Origin: CAXXOK01 sp963678055
GTDB lineage: Bacteria; Bacillota; Clostridia; Christensenellales; Aristaeellaceae
Assembly: GCA_963678055.1 (NCBI GenBank)
Contig: OY782679.1
Location: forward strand, 620,001-684,000
Length of the DNA: 64,000 nt
Reading direction: 5' to 3'
Shown one piece after another: positions 31,551 through 40,575 of this stretch (position 1 is its first letter; each line of letters begins with the position of its first letter). The notes under the pieces were generated by a model, which made no database searches, was not told the DNA's origin, and saw only the letters and a program-made list of their open reading frames with translations. The position numbers and the translations under genes were made by a program.

Positions 31551-33398
31551 ATGAGTTTTCAACTAAGCGTTAGTCTGGTGATCGCGGGGCTGTTTGCGGC
31601 CTCGGTGCTCGCCTTTGTGCTGACCAAGATCAACAAAGCGCTGGGCGCGTGGGTTACGGTCATCGGGTCGGCCGCCGCACTGCTGGCGATGGTTCTGCTG
31701 CACAAGGATATCGGCAGCACGGTGAACCTGTATTTCCTGCAATTTACGCTGACGCAGTACGGCTGGTTCTTCTCGGTGGTCATGCTGAGCGTGTTTGCGT
31801 GCGTGTCGTTCTTCAACATCTACTGGATGCCCAAGCTGATTCACCCGGCGGCGTACAACTTGCTGTATCTGCTGGCGCTGGCCGGTACCCTTGGGGCATT
31901 TTCCGCCAGAGATTTCATTACACTGTTCATCTTCTGGGAAACCATTGTCTGGGCATCAATGTTTATCATCCCCTTTGGTAAATCCAGAAAAGCGTCGGTG
32001 ACCTATTACGCGTTTTCAGCGTTCGGGTCGCTGTCCATGCTGTACGGCATCCTGTTCCTGTACAGCCGCTTCGGCTCGTTTGAGATTGCCGGTGTACTTT
32101 CCCAGGCGGCGGGAGACCCCACGGCGGCACTCGTTGCGTTTATTACCATCGGCATCGCGGGGCTGGTTAAGCTGGGTGTGTTCCCGTTCCATATCTGGCT
32201 ACCGCAGGCACACGGCAACGCGCCCGAGCCGTTTTCGCCTATTCTGTCGGGCGGCCTGGTCAAGGCCGGTGGCTTTGCGGCGTTCCTGGTCGTGGCAGTG
32301 ATGCCCTCGTTCAAAGCATTCTCAACCAATATTGAGTTTCTGGGCCGCCAACTGGTAATGCCTATTCCGAACTACATTTTCGCCATCCTCGGCGGAATCA
32401 GCATTGTGGTCGGTACGCTGATGGCTATCAGCCAGAATGATTTTAAGAAGCTGATTGCCTACTCCTCGGTGGCCAACGCCGGGTATATCATCATCGGCCT
32501 GTCCATGGCGGGGGGCTTAAGTACCGGCGGCGCGCTGATGCATATTTTCGCCCACGCCATTGCCTCGGCGGCGGCGTTCCTGGCGGCGGCGGCTGTAGTC
32601 CACCGCACCGGAACCACGAAAATGAACGAGCTCGGCGGTTTAATTCACCGGATGCCGCTGACCTACCTTGTATACCTGATTGCCATCATCTCCATGGCGG
32701 GCATCCCGCCGATGGCCGGGTTCATCTCCAAGTGGATGCTGTTCCAGTCCATGATCAACGAAGGCATGGTGTTCATCGCTGCGGCCGCGTTCTTTGGCTC
32801 CATCGGCTCGTTCCTGTATGTGTTCAGGCCGCTGTCGGCAGTGTTCCTGGGGCAGCTGTCTACCAAGCATCAGGACGTGAAAGAAGCGCCGCCGCTGATG
32901 ATGCTGCCCATGGTGCTTCTGTCACTTGCAACGGTGATCTTTGGGGTATTCCCAAACTGGATACTCCGGATTATCAGCCGGGTGCAAACCTCCGTGGGCC
33001 TGGATGGGCTGACGCTGGACGGCACCAAGATTATTGCATCCAACGGTGCTATCGACCCGACGTTAATCGTATTCATCTTCGGATTGGGTTTCCTGATCGC
33101 GCTGATTATCTTTCTGCGGTTCCCCAAATCCCGCAAGGTACCGCTGATGGACCAGTACACAGCTTCGGAATTCATCTGGACGCCGGAACTATTGCACTAC
33201 GCCACCGATTTCTACGCGCCGTTTGAACGCCTGTACCAAAAGGCCCCGCGCACCGAGAGCTTTTATCAGGCCCTCGTGAAAAGGGTGAGCGAGCTTGGCA
33301 GATTCGCAAGCTATGCATTCTATAGCTACAAGCCCGGCACGGTGCTATTGTGGGTTGCGGTTGTAGTCGTGGCCATGCTTGGGGGGAGTATGTTATGA
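31551..33398 (+). CDS. Second large antiporter-like channel subunit (MbxH'-type, NuoL/HyfB-like)
   Basis: The 615-residue protein has about 15 helices. It has the conserved elements ARDFITLFIFWETIVWASMFIIPFG (channel glutamate), GLVKLGVFPFHIWLPQAHGNAPEPFSPILSGGLVKAGGF (channel lysine and proton path) and SQNDFKKLIAYSSVANAGYI. A C-terminal extension of about 120 residues follows the last antiporter helix. A duplicated MrpD-like subunit next to the first is the feature that separates Mbx/Mbs complexes from Mbh hydrogenases, which have one. Two channels suggest more ions moved per electron pair. It starts one base after the previous stop and overlaps the next start. Confidence 0.88.
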   Translation: MSFQLSVSLVIAGLFAASVLAFVLTKINKALGAWVTVIGSAAALLAMVLLHKDIGSTVNLYFLQFTLTQYGWFFSVVMLSVFACVSFFNIYWMPKLIHPAAYNLLYLLALAGTLGAFSARDFITLFIFWETIVWASMFIIPFGKSRKASVTYYAFSAFGSLSMLYGILFLYSRFGSFEIAGVLSQAAGDPTAALVAFITIGIAGLVKLGVFPFHIWLPQAHGNAPEPFSPILSGGLVKAGGFAAFLVVAVMPSFKAFSTNIEFLGRQLVMPIPNYIFAILGGISIVVGTLMAISQNDFKKLIAYSSVANAGYIIIGLSMAGGLSTGGALMHIFAHAIASAAAFLAAAAVVHRTGTTKMNELGGLIHRMPLTYLVYLIAIISMAGIPPMAGFISKWMLFQSMINEGMVFIAAAAFFGSIGSFLYVFRPLSAVFLGQLSTKHQDVKEAPPLMMLPMVLLSLATVIFGVFPNWILRIISRVQTSVGLDGLTLDGTKIIASNGAIDPTLIVFIFGLGFLIALIIFLRFPKSRKVPLMDQYTASEFIWTPELLHYATDFYAPFERLYQKAPRTESFYQALVKRVSELGRFASYAFYSYKPGTVLLWVAVVVVAMLGGSML

Positions 33399-34315
33399 AC
33401 ATGAACGATGTAATAGTGGGAACGCTCACAGGTCTTTTGATTCTGGTCTTTGCGTTCGTCTGGCAAACAACGCTGTCGGGGGTGACGCGCAAAATTGTCG
33501 CACGCTTCCAAAAGCGTTACGGGCCGAAATTCTATCAGGAGTTCCGGGATATCTTCAAGCTGCTGACTAAAACGGGTGTCAGCCATGGCTGGATATACAA
33601 CTTTGGTGTCATCATGGCGCTTGGCGGCATCATGGCGACGGCTATGTTTATCCCCGTGATGCAGTTTTCGGCGTTTCCGGGGCTGGATAACATTTTCATC
33701 TATGTGTACCTGTTTGCAGTCGGTATGCTGGGCATGGCGATGAGCGCTGTGGGCAGCGGCAACCCGCTGGCCAGCATTGGCGTCATGCGCGCCTTGACTC
33801 AGATGGTCGGCTACGAGGTGCCGTTCATGGTCGTGGTGCTTTCCATGATCTACGGACACAATACGGCTTCGCTTTCGGGGCTTGCAGCGGTGCAGCAAAC
33901 GGCCGGGCTTGCCACCTGGAACCTTGTAAAAATGCCGATTGGCACAGTGGTCGGGTTCATCTGCCTGCTGGGTATGCTGGGCAAAAAGCCGTTTGAAACC
34001 TTTATCGCACCGGCGGAAATTGCTTCCGGCCCGATGGTGGAATACGGCGGCAAGCAGCTAGGTATGCTCATGCTGCTGCACGAGTTTTCCATCTTTATCG
34101 AAGTCAGCTTGTTTGTAAACCTGTTCCTTGGCGGTGCGGTGACCATAGTCGGGTATGCGCTTAAGTATGTGGGCGTGTTCGTACTCGCCTCGCTGATCTC
34201 CCAGGCGCTTGGCCGCTATAAGATTGATCAGGTAATCAAGTTTTTCTATCGCTGGCCGATTGCCTTGGCGGTCGTGCAGGCACTGCTCGTTATATTTCTG
34301 GGCTGGGGGGTTTAA
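33395..34315 (+). CDS. NuoH-like membrane arm subunit (MbxM-type)
   Basis: Start chosen at ATG 33395, overlapping the previous stop and preceded by GGGGGGAG. The 306-residue protein has eight helices and the NuoH/HycD signature GVTRKIVARFQKRYGPKFYQEFRDIFKLLTK at about 25-55, and KKPFETFIAPAEIASGPMVEYGGKQLGMLMLLHEFSIF near 200-240 with the acidic residues of the proton path. It connects the peripheral electron-transfer arm to the ion channels, as in complex I and group 4 hydrogenases. Confidence 0.9.
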   Translation: MNMNDVIVGTLTGLLILVFAFVWQTTLSGVTRKIVARFQKRYGPKFYQEFRDIFKLLTKTGVSHGWIYNFGVIMALGGIMATAMFIPVMQFSAFPGLDNIFIYVYLFAVGMLGMAMSAVGSGNPLASIGVMRALTQMVGYEVPFMVVVLSMIYGHNTASLSGLAAVQQTAGLATWNLVKMPIGTVVGFICLLGMLGKKPFETFIAPAEIASGPMVEYGGKQLGMLMLLHEFSIFIEVSLFVNLFLGGAVTIVGYALKYVGVFVLASLISQALGRYKIDQVIKFFYRWPIALAVVQALLVIFLGWGV

Positions 34316-34318
34316 GGT

Positions 34319-34897
34319 ATGAGTGAATACCAACATATTGATACATTGATTGAAAAAAATCCGAAACTTAAAGAGGGCTGGGAAGGCATATCACGGTTCT
34401 TCCGGGCAAACTCGATCTGGATGCTCATGTACTGCACGGGCTGCTGCGCAGTCGAGTTGCCACAGGCCATGACCTCGCGCTACGATATGGAACGCCTGGG
34501 CATGGGGCCCATGGCAACCCCGCGCCAGGCGGATGTGCTGCTGGTGACCGGGTACCTGAGCGTGAAAACCCTGCGCCGCGTGATTTACGCCTACGAGCAG
34601 ATGTCAACGCCCAAGTACCTTGTGGCGTTTGGACCATGCCCCATCAACGGCGGAATTTATTACGATGCTTATGCCGTCATTAATCGGCTGGATCAATACC
34701 TGCCGGTGGATGTGTACATCGCGGGCTGTATGCCAAAGCCCGAAGCTGTGATGAACGGCTTCCAGGACCTGATTGACGGCATTAAAAACAAAACAGCCGA
34801 CGGCTGGAAACGCTACCGCGACAACTACGAGTGGTACAGGAAGAACCAAATCGAATCACTCGGAGAACTGCGGATTAAGGATGAGTTCCATGAATAA
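34319..34897 (+). CDS. NuoB-like iron-sulfur subunit (MbxJ-type)
   Basis: The 192-residue protein carries the proximal 4Fe-4S (N2-type) site: YCTGCCAVELPQA (Cys42, Cys43), FGPCPINGG (Cys107) and AGCMPKPEAV (Cys137), with an extra cysteine at 39. This is the small-subunit fold shared by NuoB and the small subunits of group 4 NiFe hydrogenases. In the Pyrococcus Mbs complex this cluster is thought to be the site of sulfane-sulfur reduction. It is three bases after the NuoH-like gene and overlaps the next one. Confidence 0.92.
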   Translation: MSEYQHIDTLIEKNPKLKEGWEGISRFFRANSIWMLMYCTGCCAVELPQAMTSRYDMERLGMGPMATPRQADVLLVTGYLSVKTLRRVIYAYEQMSTPKYLVAFGPCPINGGIYYDAYAVINRLDQYLPVDVYIAGCMPKPEAVMNGFQDLIDGIKNKTADGWKRYRDNYEWYRKNQIESLGELRIKDEFHE

Positions 34898-35405
34898 ACA
34901 CATTGAAAGCATCACACAGGCCGTCAAGGCAAAATTCTCAGACGTTACCGTAACGCCTGTTCTAAGCAATCAGGCTGCGGTAGATGTCATCCCCGGCGAA
35001 CTGCACGCGGCGCTGGCTTACCTAAAGTCCGAGGGCTTCCGGCAGCTGTCTATGCTCTCCTGCGTGGACTGGATTGAGGACGGGCAGTTCCAGCTGGTGT
35101 ACCTGCTGTTTGACTGGGACAAGGGCGTGCGGCTGCAACTGCGCACCCGCATTGACCGGGACAATCCCAAATTCACCACCGTGACCAACATTTATCCCGG
35201 CGCACAGTACTACGAGCGCGACGTGCACGAGTTTTTCGGCGTAGAGTTTGAGGGCAATGCCATGTCCTACAAGCCCCTGTTTATGGAAAACTGGGACGAT
35301 ATTCCGCCCCTGCGTAAGGATTTTGATTCCAAAGCGTACTCCGACAAAAAGTTCCCGGTACGCAAGTACCACAAGGACTTTACAAAGGAGGGCGACGGCA
35401 AATGA
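34890..35405 (+). CDS. NuoC-like subunit (MbxK-type)
   Basis: Start chosen at ATG 34890 with AAGGA eight bases upstream; ATG 34881 is an alternative. The product of about 171 residues has the NuoC/HycE-N core: LSMLSCVDWIEDGQFQLVYLLFDWDKGVRLQLRTRI, then TVTNIYPGAQYYERDVHEFFGVEFEGN and the ending WDDIPPLRKDFD. It is the structural partner of the NuoD-like subunit and overlaps it by four bases. Confidence 0.9.
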   Translation: MNKHIESITQAVKAKFSDVTVTPVLSNQAAVDVIPGELHAALAYLKSEGFRQLSMLSCVDWIEDGQFQLVYLLFDWDKGVRLQLRTRIDRDNPKFTTVTNIYPGAQYYERDVHEFFGVEFEGNAMSYKPLFMENWDDIPPLRKDFDSKAYSDKKFPVRKYHKDFTKEGDGK

Positions 35406-36508
35406 AACAAGTCAAGCTGTTTTTAGGCCCCCAGCACCCCGGTATGCACGGTAATGCCTCCATCCATATGTATGTGGAGGGCGATAAGATTAAGCGCTCG
35501 TACCTGCTGCCCGGTATGCTGCACCGTGGGTTTGAAAAAACCATGGAAAACCGTACATGGATGAACAACATCGGCATTATCCCGCGCATCTGCGTGCCGG
35601 AGCCCGACCCCAATGAAATGGTATTTGCCAATAACGCGGAAGCATTGGCAAACATCGAAGTGCCGGAGCGCGCGCACTGGATTCGCATGCTGATTTTGGA
35701 ACTGGCCCGCCTGGCGGCGCACCTGATGGCGTTTGGCGGCTGCGGTGGCCCCACGGGCCTATACACCGCCATGTTCTGGGCGCAGGCCGACCGTGACGGC
35801 ATTTTAACCCTGTTTGAGGAGATTACAGGCCAGCGCATCTACCATATGTACATTGTGATTGGTGGCGTGCGCAAGGATTTGCCCAAGGGCATTGAAAAGA
35901 AAATCCTCGCCTATGTGGACGGACTGGAAAGCAGACTGCCCGATTATGAGGACTTGCTGCTAAACAACCCCACCATTATTGCCAGAACCAAGGACCAGAT
36001 CATGCTGCCCGCCGAAGTCGTGTGGGAGCTTGGGGTGACGGGTATCGGCATGCGCTCGTCTACGGGCAAGGCCTATGATATCCGCAAAGTGGCACCGTAT
36101 GCCCGGTATGATCAGGTGGAGTTTGATGTACCCACCGCAACGTATTCCGATGCCTACACGCGCATCCGCTTTAAGTGGCTGGAAATGCACCAGATCATCC
36201 GCATTATCCGCCAGATTTTGGACAAGATGCCCGCTGGTAAGGTGCGTGAAAAGGGACTGGACGGCAGCGCGCTGCGCTGGCAGGTTCCCAAAGGCCAGGT
36301 TTATACAGCCATCGAGTCTAGCCGCGGCGAGTTCGGCTACTATACGGTATCCAACGGCGGCATTAACCCCTACCGCGTAGCGGTGCGCGGTGCCTCGTTC
36401 CCGCAGGGGCTGCTGGGTGTGGAGAAGTATCTGCCCGGCCACAGAATCGACGACGCGGCCCTTTGGTTTGACACCATGGGCGTCTGCTCGCCGGAAATCG
36501 ACAGATAG
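35402..36508 (+). CDS. NuoD-like catalytic-fold subunit without NiFe ligands (MbxL-type)
   Basis: The 368-residue protein begins KLFLGPQHPGMHGNASIHMYVEGD and has LLPGMLHRGFEKTMENRTW, AHWIRMLILELARLAAHLMAFG and the ending DTMGVCSPEIDR, which are the NuoD/NiFe-large-subunit landmarks. Where a hydrogenase has two CxxC motifs binding nickel, here the first position reads LHRGFEK and the last has one cysteine only. The remaining cysteines (near 69, 114 and 363) cannot form that site. The subunit therefore keeps the fold and proton-coupling role but not hydrogen chemistry. Confidence 0.9.
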   Translation: MKQVKLFLGPQHPGMHGNASIHMYVEGDKIKRSYLLPGMLHRGFEKTMENRTWMNNIGIIPRICVPEPDPNEMVFANNAEALANIEVPERAHWIRMLILELARLAAHLMAFGGCGGPTGLYTAMFWAQADRDGILTLFEEITGQRIYHMYIVIGGVRKDLPKGIEKKILAYVDGLESRLPDYEDLLLNNPTIIARTKDQIMLPAEVVWELGVTGIGMRSSTGKAYDIRKVAPYARYDQVEFDVPTATYSDAYTRIRFKWLEMHQIIRIIRQILDKMPAGKVREKGLDGSALRWQVPKGQVYTAIESSRGEFGYYTVSNGGINPYRVAVRGASFPQGLLGVEKYLPGHRIDDAALWFDTMGVCSPEIDR

Positions 36509-36517
36509 GAGTACGAC

Positions 36518-38344
36518 ATGAAGAATTCAAGCCTATTTGCTCCTTTCAAGGGCTGGAAATATCTATTCAAAAAACCGGTTACCGTACCGATGGACGATAT
36601 TTTCAAGCACCCCCGCGAGTCGCAGGACAACTACCGTGGGTTCCACGTCAACGACTGGGACAAGTGTATTGGCTGTGGTACCTGCTCGGAAGTGTGCCCG
36701 ACCAACGCCATTTCCATGGTCGAGCGCAAGGAACTGCCAGACGAGCAGGGCTCCAAGCCTGAACGCCCGGTAATCGATTATGGTCGCTGCTGCTTCTGTG
36801 CGTTGTGTGTGGATATCTGTACCTCCGGCTCGTTAAGCCTGACCAAGGAGTACCTCTACAATTCGCCCGATCCGGAAGATTTTATCTTCATGCCGGGTGC
36901 GAAGGATATCACCGGCCGCGACCATAAAGAAGGCTATGTGAAAACCGAGTCCAGCGACCTGCTCGACCTTGAACGCGAGCCCATGGAGCATGTTGGGACG
37001 GACGAGCGCAAACAATCGTTCATCGAAATCGTTCGTGGCTATTCCAAGGAGCAGGCCAAGGCCGAGGCCGCACGCTGCGTGGAATGCGGCATCTGCACCA
37101 AAACCTGCCCGGCACATATGAACATTCCCGAATATATCCGCGCTATCTGGGAAGATGATCTGGATGCAGGCCTCAACTGGCTGTACCAGACCAACCCGCT
37201 GCCGTCGGTTTGCGGGCGCATCTGTACCCATAAGTGCGAAACCGCTTGTGCGATCGGCAACCGTGGCGAGGCCATTGCCATCCGCTGGCTGAAACGCTAC
37301 ATTGTCGACAATATGCCAGACGAGGAATACGAAAAAGTCGTCCTCTCCCAAGTCTCTAAAAAGGGTGAGGGCAAGGTTGCCATTATCGGCGCAGGCTCGG
37401 CAGGCCTATCGGCTGCATACTATCTGGGCACGCTGGGCTATGAGGTGGAAGTGTTCGAGCGTATGCCGCTGGCCGGTGGTCCCATGCGCTACGGTGCACC
37501 CAAATACCGCCTGCCGGACGATGTAACGACCCACGACATTTCTTTTATCGAAAAGCTGGGCGTGACAATCCACACCAATACCCAGGTCGGCAAGGATGTA
37601 CCGTATGCAGACCTGCAAACAAAGTTTGACGCGATTTTCATTGCCACCGGCTATCCGCACACCCGTGGGCTGAAAATTCCCGGCATTGATAACGAAAGCG
37701 TGAAAATGGCTATGCCGTTCCTGGCGGCTTCCACTGACTACGAAACCGGACGCGGGCCTATGCCCGATGTGGCGGACGAGGTGGTTGTCGTAGGTTCCGG
37801 CAATGTGGCGTTTGATGTCGCCCGTACGCTGGTGCGTTTCCAGAATGAGAAATACGGAAAATCAGCCGTGAAAATGCTGGCGCTGGAAAACGAAACCCAA
37901 ATTCCTGCCGACAAGGAAGAAGTGGAAGAGGGCGGCGAGGAAGGTATACTCTTTAACCTCGGCTACGGCCCCCAGGCGATTGTCACAGATAAGGGCGGCA
38001 AGCTGACGGGTATTGAAGCCAGCAAGTGTGTGCAGTTGTTTGACGAAGACCACCGCTTTAACCCGCAGTTTGATCACGATAATAAAATCATCGTCCAGGG
38101 CAAGCAAGTGTACCTTGCCATCGGCCAAACCTCCGACTTGAGCTTCCTGCCGGACGAGCTGAAAGACAAGGTAAAGATGGAGCGGGGCAAGATTGTCGTC
38201 AACAAGGACAATCAGGTGCGCGGCATCCCCGGCCTGTACGCGGGCGGCGATATCATCCACGGGATGGATATCATCAACGGCGTGGCCGATGGGCACGCTG
38301 CGGCGGTCGGCATCGACCATTACCTGCGGACAAAAAAGAAATAA
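36518..38344 (+). CDS. Fusion of a NuoI/MbxN-type 2[4Fe-4S] ferredoxin subunit with an NfnB/GltD-type NAD(P)H flavoprotein
   Basis: TAGGAG precedes the ATG. Residues 1-115 are the ferredoxin subunit of the complex, with CIGCGTCSEVCP (Cys50, 53, 56, 60) and CCFCALCVDIC (Cys91, 94, 97, 101). From about 165 the protein becomes a GltD/NfnB-like subunit: RCVECGICTKTCP (Cys187-197), VCGRICTHKCETAC (Cys232-244) for two further 4Fe-4S clusters, the FAD motif AIIGAGSAGLSAAYYL (289 on), and a second nucleotide fold VVVVGSGNVAFDVA. It ends GLYAGGDIIHG. The fusion places a pyridine-nucleotide site on the electron entry of the membrane complex. It is the last gene of the operon. Confidence 0.9.
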   Translation: MKNSSLFAPFKGWKYLFKKPVTVPMDDIFKHPRESQDNYRGFHVNDWDKCIGCGTCSEVCPTNAISMVERKELPDEQGSKPERPVIDYGRCCFCALCVDICTSGSLSLTKEYLYNSPDPEDFIFMPGAKDITGRDHKEGYVKTESSDLLDLEREPMEHVGTDERKQSFIEIVRGYSKEQAKAEAARCVECGICTKTCPAHMNIPEYIRAIWEDDLDAGLNWLYQTNPLPSVCGRICTHKCETACAIGNRGEAIAIRWLKRYIVDNMPDEEYEKVVLSQVSKKGEGKVAIIGAGSAGLSAAYYLGTLGYEVEVFERMPLAGGPMRYGAPKYRLPDDVTTHDISFIEKLGVTIHTNTQVGKDVPYADLQTKFDAIFIATGYPHTRGLKIPGIDNESVKMAMPFLAASTDYETGRGPMPDVADEVVVVGSGNVAFDVARTLVRFQNEKYGKSAVKMLALENETQIPADKEEVEEGGEEGILFNLGYGPQAIVTDKGGKLTGIEASKCVQLFDEDHRFNPQFDHDNKIIVQGKQVYLAIGQTSDLSFLPDELKDKVKMERGKIVVNKDNQVRGIPGLYAGGDIIHGMDIINGVADGHAAAVGIDHYLRTKKK

Positions 38345-38356
38345 GACGATAACAGT

Positions 38357-38386
38357 AAAAAAGGAAGGGCGTTCCCTTCCTTTTTT
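38357..38386 (+). terminator. Terminator of the Mbx-like operon
   Basis: AAAAAAGGAAGGG, short loop, CCCTTCCTTTTTT directly after the fusion gene. It closes the transcript begun at 27245. Confidence 0.85.
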
Positions 38387-38425
38387 GCTATACTAGGGGT
38401 AGGAATACCCGCACCGGGAGGGCCT

Positions 38426-39376
38426 ATGGCGTTCAAGCTCAAGCATTTCACCGTGGAAAGCTTTAACCGCGATGTAAACCAAAGCGGCGATTTGCTGCGC
38501 AAATATACCGACTGGAGCAGCTATCGGGCGGGTGTTTCGGCCATGATAAACCAGGCATTTACCTATCATCCGAATCCTGAGCGTGCGCTGGTGCTTGCCG
38601 CAGGTAACCTTAACGATATCGACCTGCGCTTTCTGTGTAATAAGCTGCCTGCATTGACCCTGTCCGATGCCGATGTGGACGCGATGCGGCGGGGGATAGA
38701 CCGCCAGGGCTTGACAGCTGGTGAACGCGCGAAAATCGAAACACTGCAAGCCGACTATACCGGTGTAGAGCACGCCGGACTGTTTAAAGCGCTGGAAGCA
38801 CTGGTTGTGCAAACCGCATCAGCCCAAACGCTGGCAGACCATATGCAGGCAGCACTGCACGCGCTGGCGCATGCGCCGGTACAGCCTGCGGTAAGGCGCT
38901 ATCCACTGGTAATTTCCTGCCCGGTGTACACCCAGCTGCTGTTTACGCAAATCGAAGTGTTCCTAAGGCTTTTGTACGAGGCACAGCTGTATGATTATGC
39001 CGACCTGAACCTGATTTTGAACGCGGCCTACGACGCAATGCCCGGCCTGCTGATGCGCTATAATACCTTGCTGCTAAACGCCTGCCAGCCGGACGGGTTG
39101 ATTGTGCTGCTGTCCGATATGGTGGAGATGGAAGCGGGCAGTCGGGTGTATCGCGATGTCAGCAAAGCGGCCCATGATGGCCGCATCAGCGCGCGAGACG
39201 CGGATGTGCTGATTAAAGCCCACGGGTCCGAGCTTTCGGGAATTGGACTGCAGGATTTTGAAAAGCGAACGCAGACGCTTTCAAAGCAGTACCTGCTGTG
39301 GCCGTTTGATGAAAGCAAGTCTTATCTGGTTTCCGCTGTTTTGGCACGACCTAAGGCTGTGCAAGGGCTAACTTGA
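38426..39376 (+). CDS. Hypothetical protein with a methyltransferase-like segment
   Basis: GGGAGGGCCT precedes the ATG. The 316-residue protein is soluble and without a signal peptide. One stretch, PERALVLAAGNLNDIDLRFL near 50-70, resembles motif I of Rossmann SAM-dependent methyltransferases (AAGNLNDID), and a later IVLLSDMVEMEAG could be a second strand. The catalytic part is not recognised. It stands alone after the terminator of the Mbx-like operon, so no link to it is implied. Treat the methyltransferase idea as tentative. Confidence 0.6.
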   Translation: MAFKLKHFTVESFNRDVNQSGDLLRKYTDWSSYRAGVSAMINQAFTYHPNPERALVLAAGNLNDIDLRFLCNKLPALTLSDADVDAMRRGIDRQGLTAGERAKIETLQADYTGVEHAGLFKALEALVVQTASAQTLADHMQAALHALAHAPVQPAVRRYPLVISCPVYTQLLFTQIEVFLRLLYEAQLYDYADLNLILNAAYDAMPGLLMRYNTLLLNACQPDGLIVLLSDMVEMEAGSRVYRDVSKAAHDGRISARDADVLIKAHGSELSGIGLQDFEKRTQTLSKQYLLWPFDESKSYLVSAVLARPKAVQGLT

Positions 39377-39443
39377 CGAGCAACCCCTGTTTTCCTATAT
39401 TGAGCATGCAAAGTACACGATCCGCTGTATTGGAGGGAGACTT

Positions 39444-40121
39444 ATGAAACACATCGTTGCGCTGTGTACTGCTGTCTTATTCCTTTGTACGACTGGGGCG
39501 GCGGCTGCGCAGGAAGCGCTGCAGCCCACTCTGACCTTAATCGGCCATGCGCATATCATGATAACCACCGCCGAAGGCACGGTGCTCTATATCGACCCGG
39601 ATACGGTCAAAGGATATACCTATGAGCGGGATGCAGATATCATTCTGGTGTCACATGAGCACGGTGACCACAACCAGGTTAAACTGGTGCCGCAGGCTGA
39701 AGACTGCCAGATTTTGCGTGTGAAGCAGACGATTAACAAAGACGGCAGCTATAATCACTTTACCTTGGGCGAAATCACAATTATCCCCGTACCGGCTGCC
39801 AACAAGAACCACAAAATCGACCAAACAAACGGCTATATCATCCAGTTTGACGGTATTACGGTTTATTTTGCCTCCGATACCAGCAAGCTGGATTCCATGG
39901 CCGATTTGCAGGCGTACAATGTGGATTACGCGTTTTACCCCATAGACGGCCAGTACAACATGGACGCGGCGGAGGCGATGGAATGCGCCGCGCTGGTCGG
40001 GGCCAAGCACAACACGGCTATCCACTGGTTCAGCGCCGATCCTGCCGCATTCACGCCGGACAATCTGCTGTTTATGGAGTACGGCCAGACCATCACACTG
40101 GAAGCGACCCAAACCGACTGA
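39444..40121 (+). CDS. Exported metallo-beta-lactamase-fold hydrolase
   Basis: The 225-residue protein has a signal peptide (MKHIVALCTAVLFLCTTGAAAAQ) followed by the compact UPF0173/UlaG-like form of the fold: LIGHAHIMITTAEGTVLYIDPD, the metal motif HEHGDHNQ near 72-78, YFASDTS near 137 and NTAIHWFSAD with the last histidine. Ligands for two metal ions are present. Substrates of such small members are mostly unknown. It is followed 13 bases later by a membrane protein gene, so the two are probably co-transcribed. Confidence 0.82.
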   Translation: MKHIVALCTAVLFLCTTGAAAAQEALQPTLTLIGHAHIMITTAEGTVLYIDPDTVKGYTYERDADIILVSHEHGDHNQVKLVPQAEDCQILRVKQTINKDGSYNHFTLGEITIIPVPAANKNHKIDQTNGYIIQFDGITVYFASDTSKLDSMADLQAYNVDYAFYPIDGQYNMDAAEAMECAALVGAKHNTAIHWFSADPAAFTPDNLLFMEYGQTITLEATQTD

Positions 40122-40134
40122 GAGGAGACCGATT

Positions 40135-40557
40135 ATGATCAAACGCTATGCGAACCTTTCCATTTTCTATGCCATACTTGCGCTGGCATTCGGCGTATTT
40201 TACCGGGAGTTTACCAAGGCCATGCAGTTTACGGAGGGAACCACCTTATCCGTCATTCATCCGCACTTGCTGATGCTGGGAACCATCATGTTTCTACTAC
40301 TGATAGTGCTGGAAAAGAATTTTGCTATGGCAGAGACGAAAAACTGGCATACGCTCATTGTGTTTTACAATGTCGGGCTGAGTATTACTGTGCTGGGCTT
40401 GCTGGTACGCGGACTAACGCAGGTCTTGGGAAGCGAGCTCAGCGGCGCGCTGGACGCATCCATTTCCGGCGTCTCGGGGCTGGGGCATACGATACTCGGC
40501 GTCAGCCTTGTCATTGTATTATTTCAAATTAAAAAGCAGGCCGTACAAAAGCCATAA
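40135..40557 (+). CDS. Membrane protein, DUF2871 family
   Basis: The 140-residue protein has four helices. It starts KRYANLSIFYAILALAFGVFYREFTK and contains SVIHPHLLMLGTIMFLLLIVLE with a conserved His-Pro-His, and GVSGLGHTILGVSLVIVLF with another histidine. The pattern is that of DUF2871. The intramembrane histidines could bind haem or metal, but no function is established. It ends in a terminator that reaches into the converging regulator gene. Confidence 0.75.
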   Translation: MIKRYANLSIFYAILALAFGVFYREFTKAMQFTEGTTLSVIHPHLLMLGTIMFLLLIVLEKNFAMAETKNWHTLIVFYNVGLSITVLGLLVRGLTQVLGSELSGALDASISGVSGLGHTILGVSLVIVLFQIKKQAVQKP

Positions 40558-40575
40558 GAAACAGTCTGCTATCGT

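Noticed and set aside
27668..38344. A group 4 NiFe hydrogenase operon
   Set aside because: The large subunit lacks both CxxC nickel ligands, and no hydrogenase maturation genes are present.
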